Part shown: positions 16,394-25,021 of the stretch, piece after piece
Layout of the letters: every line of letters begins with the position of its first letter
How positions within the stretch are numbered: position 1 is the first letter of the stretch
Assembly (NCBI GenBank): GCA_022614915.1
Contig: JAKEHV010000338.1
Span: forward strand, 1 to 55,948
Source of the DNA: Gemmataceae bacterium
Lineage (GTDB): Bacteria > Planctomycetota > Planctomycetia > Gemmatales > Gemmataceae
Reading direction: 5' to 3'
DNA length: 55,948 bases
The notes under the pieces: generated by a model
Database searches by the model: none
What the model was told of the DNA's origin: nothing
The model's input: the letters and a program-made list of their open reading frames with translations, nothing else
Program-made: the position numbers and the translations under genes

Positions 16394-16780
16394 GTGAAAA
16401 ACCATGCCATTCGGTTGCACCGGTCCGGGCCCGTCACGATTGCCGTCATCCTGGCGTTTGGCGGGCTGATCTGGCTCATTGGCGTCTACGAACGCGCGCC
16501 GGCGCAAGAAGCTGCAAAGCACGCCGCCAAGTGGGAGTATTGCACGATACTGGGCGGCGAAAACCTGCTCTTCTTCACTTCCAAGCAGGAGATCAGGTCC
16601 AAGAGTTGGAAAGAACTGGCGAAAGCATTGAAGGCGCCACTCAAGGAAGGGTGGGAGGACGTCGATTGGGTCACTCGCATGGCCATCTTTGATTTCCTGG
16701 GCGAGCAGGGATGGGAACTGGCGCACTTCGCGCGGATGACGCCGCAATCCTTTGAGGCGTTGTTCAAGCGTCGGCGCTAG
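16394..16780 (+). CDS. membrane-anchored small protein with a DUF4177-like domain
   Basis: A GTG start at 16394 with GGAGG eight bases upstream gives 128 residues. A helix (about residues 12-30, TIAVILAFGGLIWLIGVY) is followed by a soluble domain with WEYCTILGGEN and FLGEQGWELAHFARM. The WEY...GEQGWEL pattern resembles DUF4177-type beta domains in many bacteria. Function is unknown. The next frame (Sel1 repeats) overlaps the C-terminal codons by 29 bases. Confidence 0.65.
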   Translation: MKNHAIRLHRSGPVTIAVILAFGGLIWLIGVYERAPAQEAAKHAAKWEYCTILGGENLLFFTSKQEIRSKSWKELAKALKAPLKEGWEDVDWVTRMAIFDFLGEQGWELAHFARMTPQSFEALFKRRR

Positions 16781-17690
16781 GATCGGTGGAAAGACGATTA
16801 CAAAGGAAGCCCGCCGATGGTTTCTTCTGGCAGCGGAAAAGGGGGACGCGCACGCCATGGAGCGGCTCGGCGGCATGGATCGCGACGGTCTAGCGGGCGA
16901 GCGCGACTTCGCGAAGGCGCTGTCGTGGTATCAGAAAGCCGCCGACCATGGCAACGCAACGGCGCTGGCCTCCATCGGTTGGCTGCACTATCACGGCCTC
17001 GGCGTCAAGCAGAGTTTTCAAGAAGCCGAGCGCTACTATCGGTTGGCCGCCGAAAAAGGAAACGCCGAAGGGATGAACAACCTCGGCCATCTTTATCGCG
17101 AAGGCCATGGCGTGGAAAAAGACCTGGCCAAGGCGACGGAGTGGTTTCAAAAAGCCGCCGACAAAAAAAACGTCTGGGCCATCACCAGTCTCGCTCACTT
17201 GTATTTCGGTGGGGAAGGCGTTGAGCGCGATCCGGCGAAAAGTCTGAAGCTTCTGCGGCATGCGGCCGAGCTGGGGCACGCGCCGGCTATGTCGGACCTC
17301 GGGCTTATCTACCTGGAGGGCTCCAACGTCGAGGCGGCGCTCGACGTGAGCAGTTTCTACTTTGCAGGCGCCGGCGTCAAACGGGACTCCGCCAAGGCGC
17401 TAGCTGTACTCAAGAAAGCTGCCGGCGAAAAGAACGTGCTCGCCGTCCGCGCCCTTGGTCACGTCTATTATGAGGGAAAATATGTGGAGAAAGATTACAA
17501 GGAAGCCTTGAAGTGGTATCGCAAGGCTGCCGAGCTGGGCGACGCGGACTCCATGCTCTCTCTCGCTGCCATGTATACCGGAGGCCATGGCGTGGAAAAG
17601 GACGAGCAAATGGCGCTTGATTGGATTCGTCGCGCGGCCGATACGGGGAATGCGCGAGCCAAGGAGCTTCTTAAGCGCCGGATGCCATAG
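16752..17690 (+). CDS. Sel1-repeat (TPR-like) protein
   Basis: The sequence is almost entirely Sel1 repeats of about 36 residues: AxxWYxKAADxGNxxAxxxLGxLYxxGxGVxKD occurs about seven times. One unit (around residues 190-215, GSNVEAALDVSSFYFAGAGVKRD) is shortened. Sel1 solenoids bind partner proteins. The gene lacks a signal peptide and a normal start: no ATG precedes the first repeat, so the only start covering it is a TTG at 16752 inside the previous gene; the next ATG (16857) is inside the repeats. The 5' end may be truncated, or the gene may use coupled TTG initiation. Confidence 0.7.
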   Translation: MRRCSSVGARIGGKTITKEARRWFLLAAEKGDAHAMERLGGMDRDGLAGERDFAKALSWYQKAADHGNATALASIGWLHYHGLGVKQSFQEAERYYRLAAEKGNAEGMNNLGHLYREGHGVEKDLAKATEWFQKAADKKNVWAITSLAHLYFGGEGVERDPAKSLKLLRHAAELGHAPAMSDLGLIYLEGSNVEAALDVSSFYFAGAGVKRDSAKALAVLKKAAGEKNVLAVRALGHVYYEGKYVEKDYKEALKWYRKAAELGDADSMLSLAAMYTGGHGVEKDEQMALDWIRRAADTGNARAKELLKRRMP

Positions 17691-17747
17691 CCGCATTGAG
17701 CGATTGGCCAAGAATCGAGGAAAGAGGAAATGACGAATCCAAAAACC

Positions 17748-17921
17748 TCATTCGCGAGGGCCAGGATCCGCGCCGCCTGCCCCGCTCCAGTAGCCAGCGG
17801 ACGGGTCATCTTCCGATCTGTGTGCGCGGTTCCGCTTACGGCCACTAAGGAGGGAAGCAACCAAGAGAAACACGCCCACGAGCGCGACGATCCCAAAAAT
17901 CCCCAGAATGACATCAAGCAT
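17748..17921 (-). CDS. 57-residue single-pass membrane protein
   Basis: MLDVILGIFGIVALVGVFLL begins a single hydrophobic helix, followed by a basic stop-transfer segment (SGRKRNRAHR) and a polar Gly/Ser tail. A GGAGAGAA ribosome-binding site lies just upstream of the ATG at 17921. It is divergent from the next gene with only 25 bases between the starts. Function unknown. Confidence 0.5.
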   Translation of the reverse strand: MLDVILGIFGIVALVGVFLLVASLLSGRKRNRAHRSEDDPSAGYWSGAGGADPGPRE

Positions 17922-17946
17922 GTTTCTCTCTCCGGCGGGAGTACCT

Positions 17947-18276
17947 ATGATGTCGCGTACCATAAGTGAAGCAGATTGGAAGGTCTTTCGTCAAGTTCGG
18001 CAGATCGCTTTGGAGCGCTTTTGCGAGCGCGTGCTTTTCGACATTGTCCGTCTCGCCTCCGACGCCAAGAAGTCCAGCCACGAACGCTATTTGGCTGTTT
18101 TCAAGCTTATCGAAGAGCGCGACCAGGAGCTGGCGGACGCATTCAACGATCCGCGTCGATCGACGGCTTTTTTTCAATTAACGCGCATTCAGGCCAACGA
18201 GTTGTTGACTGATGAAGAAATGTCGCGCTTCAGCCCCGAGACCCGCGCTGCGGTGCAGAGCCTGTTAGGAGGATAG
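17947..18276 (+). CDS. conserved hypothetical protein, small helical
   Basis: This 109-residue protein reads MMSRTISEADWKVFRQVRQIALERFCERVL, then a helical body with SSHERYLAVFKLIEERDQELADAFND and LLTDEEMSRFSPETRAAV. I recall the same pattern as a widespread short bacterial family that is often mis-annotated as a transporter component; no enzymatic motif is present. The start may be either of two adjacent ATGs (17947 or 17950). The paired start region with the divergent small membrane gene suggests a shared promoter. Confidence 0.65.
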   Translation: MMSRTISEADWKVFRQVRQIALERFCERVLFDIVRLASDAKKSSHERYLAVFKLIEERDQELADAFNDPRRSTAFFQLTRIQANELLTDEEMSRFSPETRAAVQSLLGG

Positions 18277-18309
18277 CGGGATCGGGCCAAGTCGTTTGTC
18301 GATTCGGTT

Positions 18310-18762
18310 TCAGTTGCGCGAAACAGCGCCTTTGAGCATCGCCACCAAGCCGATGACAAACAAGATGGGCGGATAGTAGAAGATCACGCCCGCCGCCAGG
18401 CCGATAACGAACCACGCCACCGCCACGATAATGAGCGCCAGTCCGCCCGCGGCGCCGGCATTAATCATTCGACTTTCAAGGATCGGCGCCGGGGGTTGCT
18501 GACTCGCGGGAAGCGAGATATCCACGTCTTGGTATTCGTCATCGGTCAATCGGCGCTTTTGCAGCAATCCCTTGTTAGGATGTTTGCGAACGCGGTTGGG
18601 CGGCGACACTTCAGCGCTGACGTAATCTCTCGAGGTGTCGGGCAACTCCGCCGCCTGCGCCGTAAACGCATTCTGGCACTTGGGGCACACTACGTTTTTG
18701 CCGAAATACTCCTCCGGCACCTGCACGCGTTCATGACAATTTGGACAGTGCACGATTTCCAT
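18310..18762 (-). CDS. zinc-ribbon membrane protein (MJ0042-type)
   Basis: In this 150-residue protein, residues 1-35 form a zinc ribbon with paired CxxC motifs (CPNCHERVQVPEEYFGKNVV then CPKCQNAF). A polar linker leads to two C-terminal helices (about residues 101-147). This N-ribbon plus membrane tail layout recurs in planctomycetes, and a longer relative is encoded at 36391-37356 in this window. The function is not known. Confidence 0.75.
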   Translation of the reverse strand: MEIVHCPNCHERVQVPEEYFGKNVVCPKCQNAFTAQAAELPDTSRDYVSAEVSPPNRVRKHPNKGLLQKRRLTDDEYQDVDISLPASQQPPAPILESRMINAGAAGGLALIIVAVAWFVIGLAAGVIFYYPPILFVIGLVAMLKGAVSRN

Positions 18763-18822
18763 GGGGCGACCTCGTTCGTCTTAACTGAACAGGCCCTTGC
18801 TCGCGCGTTGGGCTGGTGTTGA

Positions 18823-18880
18823 GGAGCCGCGCACGCTAGTAAGCGGCCCACGCGAACCGCTTACTAGCGTGCGCGGCTCC
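18823..18880. repeat. perfect 24-bp inverted repeat (hairpin)
   Basis: Arms at 18823-18846 and 18857-18880 are exact complements around a 10-base loop (CCCACGCGAA). The arms start GGAGCCGCGCACGCTAG. A diverged half copy, loop plus right arm, lies at 44122-44158, so this is a dispersed element rather than a single terminator. It lies between divergently transcribed genes, which argues against a termination role here. Confidence 0.75.
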
Positions 18881-19024
18881 TATGTGTTCGTGTTAGGGGG
18901 ATAGCCTAACATCGTTCTACCATAGATGCACGAGTTTTCAGGTTTCGCCCGTGGTAAGGGCGCGTCGATTCTCCTTGCCCGTGCTGTGCGTGTTTGGGAC
19001 AATATCCTTAGATGTTGACGGTGT

Positions 19025-19052
19025 CCCGCTTCCTCACGGGCGCGGCTCTGAC
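19025..19052 (-). repeat. 28-bp inverted repeat flanking the giant gene, left copy
   Basis: This 28-mer (CCCGCTTCCTCACGGGC...) is the exact reverse complement of 24210-24237. The pair brackets the 5.1-kb gene at 19069-24177. A diverged copy lies at 38701-38732. Because the longer open frame of the gene reads through this repeat, the true start must be downstream, at 19069. Confidence 0.75.
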
Positions 19053-19068
19053 TTTGTTGGAGTGGCTT

Positions 19069-22000
19069 ATGAAGGCGATCCTTAGTCGGTTCGCGGCGGC
19101 GGTTTCTTGTGCGGCGTTTGTCGGCTTGTGCACCGGCGTTTTTCTGTCCTCACCGGCCGAGGGGCAAATCGTTGTCGGCGGCGGCAAAAAGATAGCGCAA
19201 CCACCCCCTCCCAAAAAAGAGACCGGCAGCGCTTCGCAGTTCAGTGCCATCAAGCTGATCGAAAAGTCCGAATATCGCCAGTACATCAACGTCGCGCGCG
19301 AGGCCATCCGCGACAAGGAATGGGGCGACGCCATCACCGCCGTGCAACTCATTCTCGACAACAAGGAAGACTTTTACGTCCAACTCCGCGAGATCGATCC
19401 CACGGGCCGCGAAGTGCTCCGCTGGACCAGCGTCAAGTTCGAAGCCAATAACCTGTTGGGCACCCTGTCGGACGAAGGGCTGGACGTTTATGAGCAGCGC
19501 TTCGGCGCGGTGGCGCAGAACAAGCTCAATGAGGCGAAATCCACCGGCAACCGCGACCTGTTGGCCGAAGTCGCCACGCGTTTTCTGCACACCAAGGCGG
19601 GCATCGAAGCCAACGATTTGTTGGCGACCTATTTCCTCGACCGCGGCCAGTTCTTCATGGCAGCCCTGCGCTACGAGAAGCTTCTGCAGATGAACCCGGC
19701 CCGGGTCAAGTTCGACGAACTGACGTTGTTCAAGGCCGCTCTGGCGTTTCGCCGGGCCGAGGAAATGAAAAAGTACACAGACACCTGGCAGAAACTCGAA
19801 GCCAAGCTGCGCGACAAGGGGGGCCTTGCCATCGGCGACGACCTCTATCCCATTGCCAAACTGCAACAGGCCCTCGACGAATTCCCGCGGCCTGAAATCG
19901 CCAGCCCGTTCGATTGGCCGTACATCCGCGGCAATATCACCCACTCCGCGCAAGCGCAAGGCAGCCCGCCGCTCTTGGACATGATCGTGTTTCAGCGGCC
20001 GCTGGTGCTGGACAAGAACGATGACGGCGAAGTCGAAGACGAAGGCCGCGAAGCCAAAACGCGTGTCGATAGCGCCATCAGCCAGATCCAGGGCTACGGC
20101 AACATGCCGGTCCTGCCCGGATTCTTCCCCATCGCCTCCAACAACCGGCTCATCTATCGCACGCATCTGGACGTGCGCGCGGTTTACCTCAAGGACGACA
20201 AGGACCCGTACAGCGGCGAACTGAAGAAAGCCGGCAGCATCGCCTGGAAAACCACGGAGCTGGACGGCGCCCTCGCCAACGTGCTGTCGGACACGAAGAT
20301 GAAAACCACGCTGGAGAATTGGCTCACGCGCTATTTCGCCATGCCCGGCTTCAGCAGCATCGTCTTTGAGAACTCGCTCTTAGGCACACTGTCCACCGAC
20401 AACCGCCTGGTGTACGCGGTCGATGATCTGGCAGTGCCCGCGCCGGGCGATCAGGTTCAGCAATATTCTTGGAACTCCGGCAACATAGCTGCCGATGTCA
20501 AGCCGCTCGTCATGCAGAATTCTTTGTTCGCCATCGACCTCATCAGCGGCAAGTGCATTTGGAAACTGGGCGGCCCCAGCAGCAAGGAAGATCCCTTCGC
20601 CGACAGCCATTTTCTGGGCGTGCCCATTTCCGTCGGCGGCAAGCTCTATGTGCTCAACGAGAAAAACACTGGCGTTCAGGGCGATAGCGAGCTGCGCCTG
20701 GTGTGCATCGATCCCTACAAGATGGCGGGACCGAGCAGGCCCAGCGTAATCGAGCCGATCCAGTCGCTGGGCTGGGTGCAGCAACAGCACCGCATCACGC
20801 ACGATGTGAGCCGGCGCGTCAACGCCGTCCATCTGGGCTACGGCGAAGGCATCCTGGTTTGCCCGACCAATGCCGGCGAAGTCCTGGGCGTGGACCTGTT
20901 GACGCGCAGCTTGGTGTGGTCGTACCCGTATCGCGAGCACTCGCCCCAGCCGGTCACGATGCCCAATCCCCAGCCCCAGCCATTCCCGCAACAAAAGGGC
21001 TTTTCGACCAGTGCGTCCAATTGGCACTCGACGCCGCCGGTCCTTGCCGAAGGCCGGGTCGTATTCACCGCGCCGGACGCCAGCTCCGTGCATTGCATTA
21101 ATCTGCGCGACGGCACGCCTGTGTGGAAAAAGAAGCAGTCGGACAACGACCTCTACCTGGCCGGCGTCTACAACGGCAAAGTGCTGATCGTTGGCAAGTC
21201 GGCTGTTCGCGCCCTCAGTCTGGAAGACGGCCGCCAGCTTTGGTATCTGCCGACCTCCGATATGCCGTCGGGCCAAGGAGTCGCCGCCAAGGACATCTAC
21301 TATTTGCCCTTGAAAAAGGGCGAGATCATGGCCGTGGACATCAATCGCGGCATGGTCAAAGCGCACAACCGAGCCAAGACCGCCGTCGAAGCCCCCGGCA
21401 ACCTGGTCTTCTACGAAGGCGCGGTCTTGTCGCAGACAGCGACGAAAATCGTGGCGTATCCGCAGCTGGCCGCCCGGCTGCAGCTGGCTCACGCCGCCGT
21501 GCAAGCCGATCCCAACAATGCCGAAAAGCTCGTCGATCGCGGCGAATTGCTGCTGGCCGACGGCCAGGTCCAAGGCGCGGTGGACGATTTGCAATTGGCG
21601 CTGGCCCGCAAGCCTGCCGATCCGCTCGCCGGCCGGGCCAAGAGCCGGCTCTACGACGCCTTGACCGATCTGTTGCAAGTCGATTTCAACAACGCCAGCA
21701 ACAAGTACCTCGACGAATACCGCCAACTTTGCAGCGTGCCGGACAATGTGACCGAGCAACAAATGCGCCTGGCGCGTTACTTCCGCATCGTCGGCCAGGG
21801 TCGCGAGGCGCAAGGCAATCTGGTCGATGCATTCCAGATGTACCGCGAGTTCGGCGCTTTGCCCATACACAATCAGGAAGGCGGCGTCGCTTCGCTCGAC
21901 GACCCGACGCACAAAGTGCCGACGCACGTATGGCTGCGCGGCCGCGTCTCCGCCATGATCGCCAAAGCCACTCCGGAGCAGCGCGCCCCGCTCGAGCGCA

Positions 22001-24177
22001 AAATCGAGGAAGAATGGAAACAGGTCGAGGCCAGGAAGGACCTCGACGCGATTCGCAGCTTTGTCGGCATGTTTGACGTGCCCTTCGTGGTCGGCCGCGA
22101 AGCGCGTTTGCAATTGGCCGATACTATCATGGAGCGGAACGACCGGGCGTCCTTCCTGGAGGCGGAGCTGAACCTCCAGCAGTTGCGCGGTCCGGAGTAC
22201 CGCAAGGACCCGAAGTTCGGAGGCCGGGCCTTGGCGTCGCTGGCCCTTTTGGAAGAAAAGAAGGGTTCGGTGGATTCGATGAAGTTGGCCGCCGCCTACT
22301 ATCGCGACCTCAACCGCGATTTCGCCAACGTGGCCGTCCGCACCGACAAAACGGGGCAACGGACCGGCGCCGATTTGTTCAACGACCTGGCCACTGATCC
22401 GCGTTTCCGCCCGTATCTGGAGGAGTCGTCGATAAGTTGGTCGGGCGCCAAGATCGCTGCGCGCGAGTTGCCCGCCTCCACTTTCAACACGTCGCTGCAA
22501 GGCTTTATCTTCCAGCCTGAGGGCGAATTGACGCCGCTCATGAAACAGCATCGGCTCATCCTCGATCCGAGCGTCGCCAATAACACGCAGCTTCGATTCG
22601 TCAACTTGACGGACAACAGCGTGCGCTGGCAGCAAACGCTCGGTGCCGAGAAAATCAACCTCGAGTTTTTCAAATACCTCTATCAGCAAGCACAAAACAG
22701 CAACACCGCGTTCCATCCCAACGCCCGCTTCCGTTTCTATCAGGTCCAAGGCCACTTGCTGGTCTTCCAGGTCGGCGCCATGGCCTACTGCCTCGACGCC
22801 GACAACGCCAAGATCCTCTGGCAGCAGCCGCTGGTGGAAGGAAGCTTGCCCTCTCAGCCCGGCATGATCGCGCAGCAAGTGGTGCCCGATGAGGACGGCT
22901 ATCTGGACCTCATCATCTGGAACCAGTTCAACGGGCAACGGACGCGTTCGCCGATCGGACACGTGGGCGCCGTGCAAGCCTCATACGTCGCCCTGGTGAC
23001 GCAAAAGGGCCTCTTGGTGCTCGATCCCATCCGCGGCAGCATGCATTGGAAAAAGACGGATGTGAGCCCCGGCACGCGCGTGTTCGGCGACGATGCGTAT
23101 TTGTTTCTGGTGGACAGTTCGGACGGCGCCGCCGGATCGGGCCGCGTCCTGCGCGCCTCGGACGGCATGGAAATCAACGCCCCGGACTTCGGCGGCGTCT
23201 ATCAAAACAAAGTGCGCATTCTCGGCCGCCGCATCCTGTCCGCGTCGCCCAAAGCCGACGGCACGACGCTGCGGCTTTACGACATTTTGAGCGGCAAAGA
23301 CGTGTGGACGAAAACCTTCGCGCCCAAATCCGTCGTCTTGGAAACCGAGGATCCAACCCTGACCGGCGTCATTGAGCCCAGCGGCACAATCGTCGCGCTC
23401 GAAGCCGAAACAGGCCGGGAGTTACTGAAGGGCAGTGTTCTACACGGCCGCATTGGCCAAGAAGATTTGAAGGACTTGAAGCGCCCGATGTTATTGCGCG
23501 ACGCCGAGCGCTTCTATGTGGCCCTCAATCGGGCCGTGGATACCACCAAGGTGGCCGGCGCAGTGCTCGCCAATAACTTCAGCAACAGTTTGCGTTGTGC
23601 TCCGGTCAACGGCTGGGTGCTCGCCCTGCAGCGCCTGCCGGGTGAAAAAAAGGCAGGCGACAAGACCGTTACGTGGAAGGCGGGCGACTTTGCCTGGCAC
23701 AGCTACACGCCGTTGAACAATCAGATGATCGTGCTCGAGCAATTCGACCAGCTGCCGGTGCTGCTCTTCTCCAGCCGCTACAACGAGTTGATCAATGGCG
23801 GCGCGGGCGGCAATCGCTGGGTTTCCCTCACACAGAGCATCCACAAGCGCACTGGGAAAGTCATCTTCGATCCAGGCGCGCGGCCTTCCAACAGCGCCGC
23901 TCAGTTCTATGCCTTCAATCTCGATCTTCGGAACGGCACCATCAACATGATCGGCTTCGGCAGCACCTTGCAGCATTTCATCGACGACGGCCGCAAACCC
24001 GCCGACCCGCCCAACATGACCGGCGCGGGCGTCGGGGCACTCATGAATCCGTATGGACAGGGCGGCTTCAATCCGAATGGGGTGCAGCCCGGCATCGACG
24101 CCGGCGTCATGCCGCTGCCCATACGCCGCGCGGCGCCGCTCAAACTCAATTGGCAGAAGCTGGAAGAGAAGAAATAG
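19069..24177 (+). CDS. giant secreted PQQ-like beta-propeller and TPR protein
   Basis: This 1702-residue protein starts at the ATG at 19069 (MKAILSRFAAAVSCAAFVGL), with TTGGAG upstream and a signal peptide ending near SPAEG. An N-terminal helical/TPR-like part (about residues 50-280) is followed by BamB/PQQ-type propeller blades: units such as GKCIWKLGG, RSLVWSYPY, GTPVWKKK, GRQLWYLP and, after a second TPR part (about 800-1050), NSVRWQQTL, AKILWQQPL, GSMHWKKTD and KDVWTKTF. The C-terminus is Gly/Pro-rich. Such proteins are large periplasmic or surface scaffolds in Planctomycetes. No enzymatic motif is seen. It is the longest gene here and stands alone. Confidence 0.85.
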   Translation: MKAILSRFAAAVSCAAFVGLCTGVFLSSPAEGQIVVGGGKKIAQPPPPKKETGSASQFSAIKLIEKSEYRQYINVAREAIRDKEWGDAITAVQLILDNKEDFYVQLREIDPTGREVLRWTSVKFEANNLLGTLSDEGLDVYEQRFGAVAQNKLNEAKSTGNRDLLAEVATRFLHTKAGIEANDLLATYFLDRGQFFMAALRYEKLLQMNPARVKFDELTLFKAALAFRRAEEMKKYTDTWQKLEAKLRDKGGLAIGDDLYPIAKLQQALDEFPRPEIASPFDWPYIRGNITHSAQAQGSPPLLDMIVFQRPLVLDKNDDGEVEDEGREAKTRVDSAISQIQGYGNMPVLPGFFPIASNNRLIYRTHLDVRAVYLKDDKDPYSGELKKAGSIAWKTTELDGALANVLSDTKMKTTLENWLTRYFAMPGFSSIVFENSLLGTLSTDNRLVYAVDDLAVPAPGDQVQQYSWNSGNIAADVKPLVMQNSLFAIDLISGKCIWKLGGPSSKEDPFADSHFLGVPISVGGKLYVLNEKNTGVQGDSELRLVCIDPYKMAGPSRPSVIEPIQSLGWVQQQHRITHDVSRRVNAVHLGYGEGILVCPTNAGEVLGVDLLTRSLVWSYPYREHSPQPVTMPNPQPQPFPQQKGFSTSASNWHSTPPVLAEGRVVFTAPDASSVHCINLRDGTPVWKKKQSDNDLYLAGVYNGKVLIVGKSAVRALSLEDGRQLWYLPTSDMPSGQGVAAKDIYYLPLKKGEIMAVDINRGMVKAHNRAKTAVEAPGNLVFYEGAVLSQTATKIVAYPQLAARLQLAHAAVQADPNNAEKLVDRGELLLADGQVQGAVDDLQLALARKPADPLAGRAKSRLYDALTDLLQVDFNNASNKYLDEYRQLCSVPDNVTEQQMRLARYFRIVGQGREAQGNLVDAFQMYREFGALPIHNQEGGVASLDDPTHKVPTHVWLRGRVSAMIAKATPEQRAPLERKIEEEWKQVEARKDLDAIRSFVGMFDVPFVVGREARLQLADTIMERNDRASFLEAELNLQQLRGPEYRKDPKFGGRALASLALLEEKKGSVDSMKLAAAYYRDLNRDFANVAVRTDKTGQRTGADLFNDLATDPRFRPYLEESSISWSGAKIAARELPASTFNTSLQGFIFQPEGELTPLMKQHRLILDPSVANNTQLRFVNLTDNSVRWQQTLGAEKINLEFFKYLYQQAQNSNTAFHPNARFRFYQVQGHLLVFQVGAMAYCLDADNAKILWQQPLVEGSLPSQPGMIAQQVVPDEDGYLDLIIWNQFNGQRTRSPIGHVGAVQASYVALVTQKGLLVLDPIRGSMHWKKTDVSPGTRVFGDDAYLFLVDSSDGAAGSGRVLRASDGMEINAPDFGGVYQNKVRILGRRILSASPKADGTTLRLYDILSGKDVWTKTFAPKSVVLETEDPTLTGVIEPSGTIVALEAETGRELLKGSVLHGRIGQEDLKDLKRPMLLRDAERFYVALNRAVDTTKVAGAVLANNFSNSLRCAPVNGWVLALQRLPGEKKAGDKTVTWKAGDFAWHSYTPLNNQMIVLEQFDQLPVLLFSSRYNELINGGAGGNRWVSLTQSIHKRTGKVIFDPGARPSNSAAQFYAFNLDLRNGTINMIGFGSTLQHFIDDGRKPADPPNMTGAGVGALMNPYGQGGFNPNGVQPGIDAGVMPLPIRRAAPLKLNWQKLEEKK

Positions 24178-24209
24178 ACAGCGTCGGCTACGGCTGCGAT
24201 GTCGACATT

Positions 24210-24237
24210 GTCAGAGCCGCGCCCGTGAGGAAGCGGG
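24210..24237 (+). repeat. 28-bp inverted repeat flanking the giant gene, right copy
   Basis: This is the exact reverse complement of 19025-19052, lying 33 bases after the giant gene's stop and 7 bases before the end of the convergent cupredoxin-like gene. It starts GTCAGAGCCGCGCCCG. Together with the left copy it could mark insertion of the gene as a unit or be two members of a dispersed family. Confidence 0.75.
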
Positions 24238-24243
24238 TCGCGG

Positions 24244-24960
24244 TCACTTGCCTACTTTTTTCCACTCCAGCGTGACCTCGGAAGTCTTGCCCGGCAGGAC
24301 TTCCACGCTCAGCGTTTCTCGATGACCCCTGTCCGCATGGTGCAATATCAGCGTGTGCTTGCCCGGCGGCACGCGCTCGATGCGGAATCTGCCATGCGCA
24401 TCCGTCAAAGCGAAATAGGGATGATCGAACACGTAGACCCAAGCGCGCATCCAGGCATGCAGCTGGCAGCCGATCACGACGGGGTTTTTCTGAGCCTTGA
24501 AATGAAACTCAAACGGCATGTTCGGCTGCACGACCACGTCGAACTTGTTTTCTTCCTTCGTGGAATCTGCCTTGACCCCATGGTTTGAAAGATCGTTGTT
24601 CTCGAAGCGAATCTTTTGACCCTCTTGCAGTGCCACCACCCTCGGCAGAAACACCATGTCGCGCTGATCGACGACAACGGCATCTCGCCTCTTAACGAGC
24701 GCAGCTCTGACCTTCGCGTCGGCCTTGGGGACTTTTTCCAGAATCACGGCGACATGCTGCAGCCCTTTCGTTTTCGGATCGACGACGAGATCGTTGTGGT
24801 AGATCGTGCCGCCGTCCGTGGTCGAGATCTTGACGTCGGGCGGGACTTCACCGAGATAGCGAATGGCGCCGACAATGGTCCCGGTGTTGGGTTTGTCGCC
24901 GCCAAAGGTGAATGAGACAAGCAGTACAAATCCCAGCATGCCGAAACTGCAAAGCTTCAT
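24244..24960 (-). CDS. secreted cupredoxin-like protein with carboxypeptidase-regulatory domain
   Basis: This 238-residue protein has a signal peptide (to about residue 20). The central part (about 30-175) resembles plastocyanin-like domains of methylamine-utilisation-type proteins: an N-terminal His (LSNHGVKAD) and a later CQLHAWMRAW loop give the Cys-His-Met ligand set of a type 1 copper site. Residues 178-235 form a carboxypeptidase-regulatory-like beta sandwich (ALTDAHGRFRIERVPPGKHTLILHH). A periplasmic copper or electron-transfer role is inferred; the copper ligands have not been tested. It is convergent with the giant gene. Confidence 0.8.
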   Translation of the reverse strand: MKLCSFGMLGFVLLVSFTFGGDKPNTGTIVGAIRYLGEVPPDVKISTTDGGTIYHNDLVVDPKTKGLQHVAVILEKVPKADAKVRAALVKRRDAVVVDQRDMVFLPRVVALQEGQKIRFENNDLSNHGVKADSTKEENKFDVVVQPNMPFEFHFKAQKNPVVIGCQLHAWMRAWVYVFDHPYFALTDAHGRFRIERVPPGKHTLILHHADRGHRETLSVEVLPGKTSEVTLEWKKVGK

Positions 24961-24983
24961 GGATTTGTGCTTTCAAACGCGGC

Positions 24984-25003
24984 GCGAGCGCGAAACGTAA
25001 ACG
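24984..25003 (+). repeat. GTTTCGCGCTC palindrome family, half copy 3
   Basis: Twenty bases match one arm of the palindrome at 8724-8784. A second arm is not visible, so this appears to be a decayed or single-arm copy upstream of the cupredoxin-like gene. Confidence 0.6.
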
Positions 25004-25021
25004 CGCGCAAAGTAAACAGTG

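Noticed and set aside
20380-22977. 865-residue open frame antisense to the giant propeller gene
   Set aside because: Its length comes from high GC and the codon bias of the sense gene. It has no ribosome-binding site or domain, and the sense strand has clear propeller motifs and a signal peptide.
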